Shown piece by piece: positions 7,080 through 7,082 of a stretch of DNA of 7,082 bases. The stretch spans positions 1-7,082 of the forward strand of contig CANGQE010000071.1 in NCBI GenBank assembly GCA_947455845.1, written 5' to 3'. The notes beneath the pieces were generated by a model. The model did not search any database. It was not told the DNA's origin and saw only the letters and a list, made by a program, of their open reading frames with translations. How positions within the stretch are numbered: the stretch's first letter is position 1; each line of letters opens with the position of its first letter. The position numbers were made by a program, and so were the translations under genes. This DNA is from Rickettsiales bacterium. Its GTDB lineage: Bacteria > Pseudomonadota > Alphaproteobacteria > Rickettsiales > UBA1997.

Positions 7080-7082
7080 TCG

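Overview
The window looks like chromosomal housekeeping sequence from an AT-rich alphaproteobacterium. Three things point there: a very long (about 1,600-residue) NAD-type glutamate dehydrogenase, an AFG1/ZapE-family ATPase, and a palindromic repeat inserted in frame inside a gene, as known from Rickettsia and relatives. The lineage is an inference from gene content and cannot be narrowed to a genus. All protein genes are on the + strand.

Layout. Bases 1-806 are the 3' part of an AFG1/ZapE-like ATPase gene that enters from the left edge; it carries an in-frame inverted-repeat element at 394-470. Bases 807-1016 hold a block of nested inverted repeats (805-994) and no convincing gene. Bases 1017-1364 encode a YraN/UPF0102 nuclease-fold protein, 1427-1969 translation initiation factor IF-3, and 1988-6826 the large NAD-dependent glutamate dehydrogenase. 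Bases 6827-6900 are an AT-rich spacer of direct and inverted repeats. Bases 6901-6986 are tRNA-Leu(GAG) with an encoded CCA. Bases 6985-7082 hold a structured, apparently non-coding tail that starts inside the CCA.

How the genes fit together. yraN, infC and the dehydrogenase gene run in one direction with gaps of 62 and 18 bases. infC and the dehydrogenase gene are therefore probably co-transcribed, while the 210-base repeat-rich gap separates them from the ATPase gene. The usual rpmI-rplT partners of infC are absent downstream. None of the three complete genes has a recognisable Shine-Dalgarno sequence, and all three start just after A/T-rich or A/C-rich leaders. I found no phage, CRISPR, insertion-sequence transposase or defence genes, and no sign of an undescribed multi-gene system. 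The unusual content is in the repeats: one inside a coding region, one possibly supplying an alternative N-terminus, and one attached to a tRNA 3' end.
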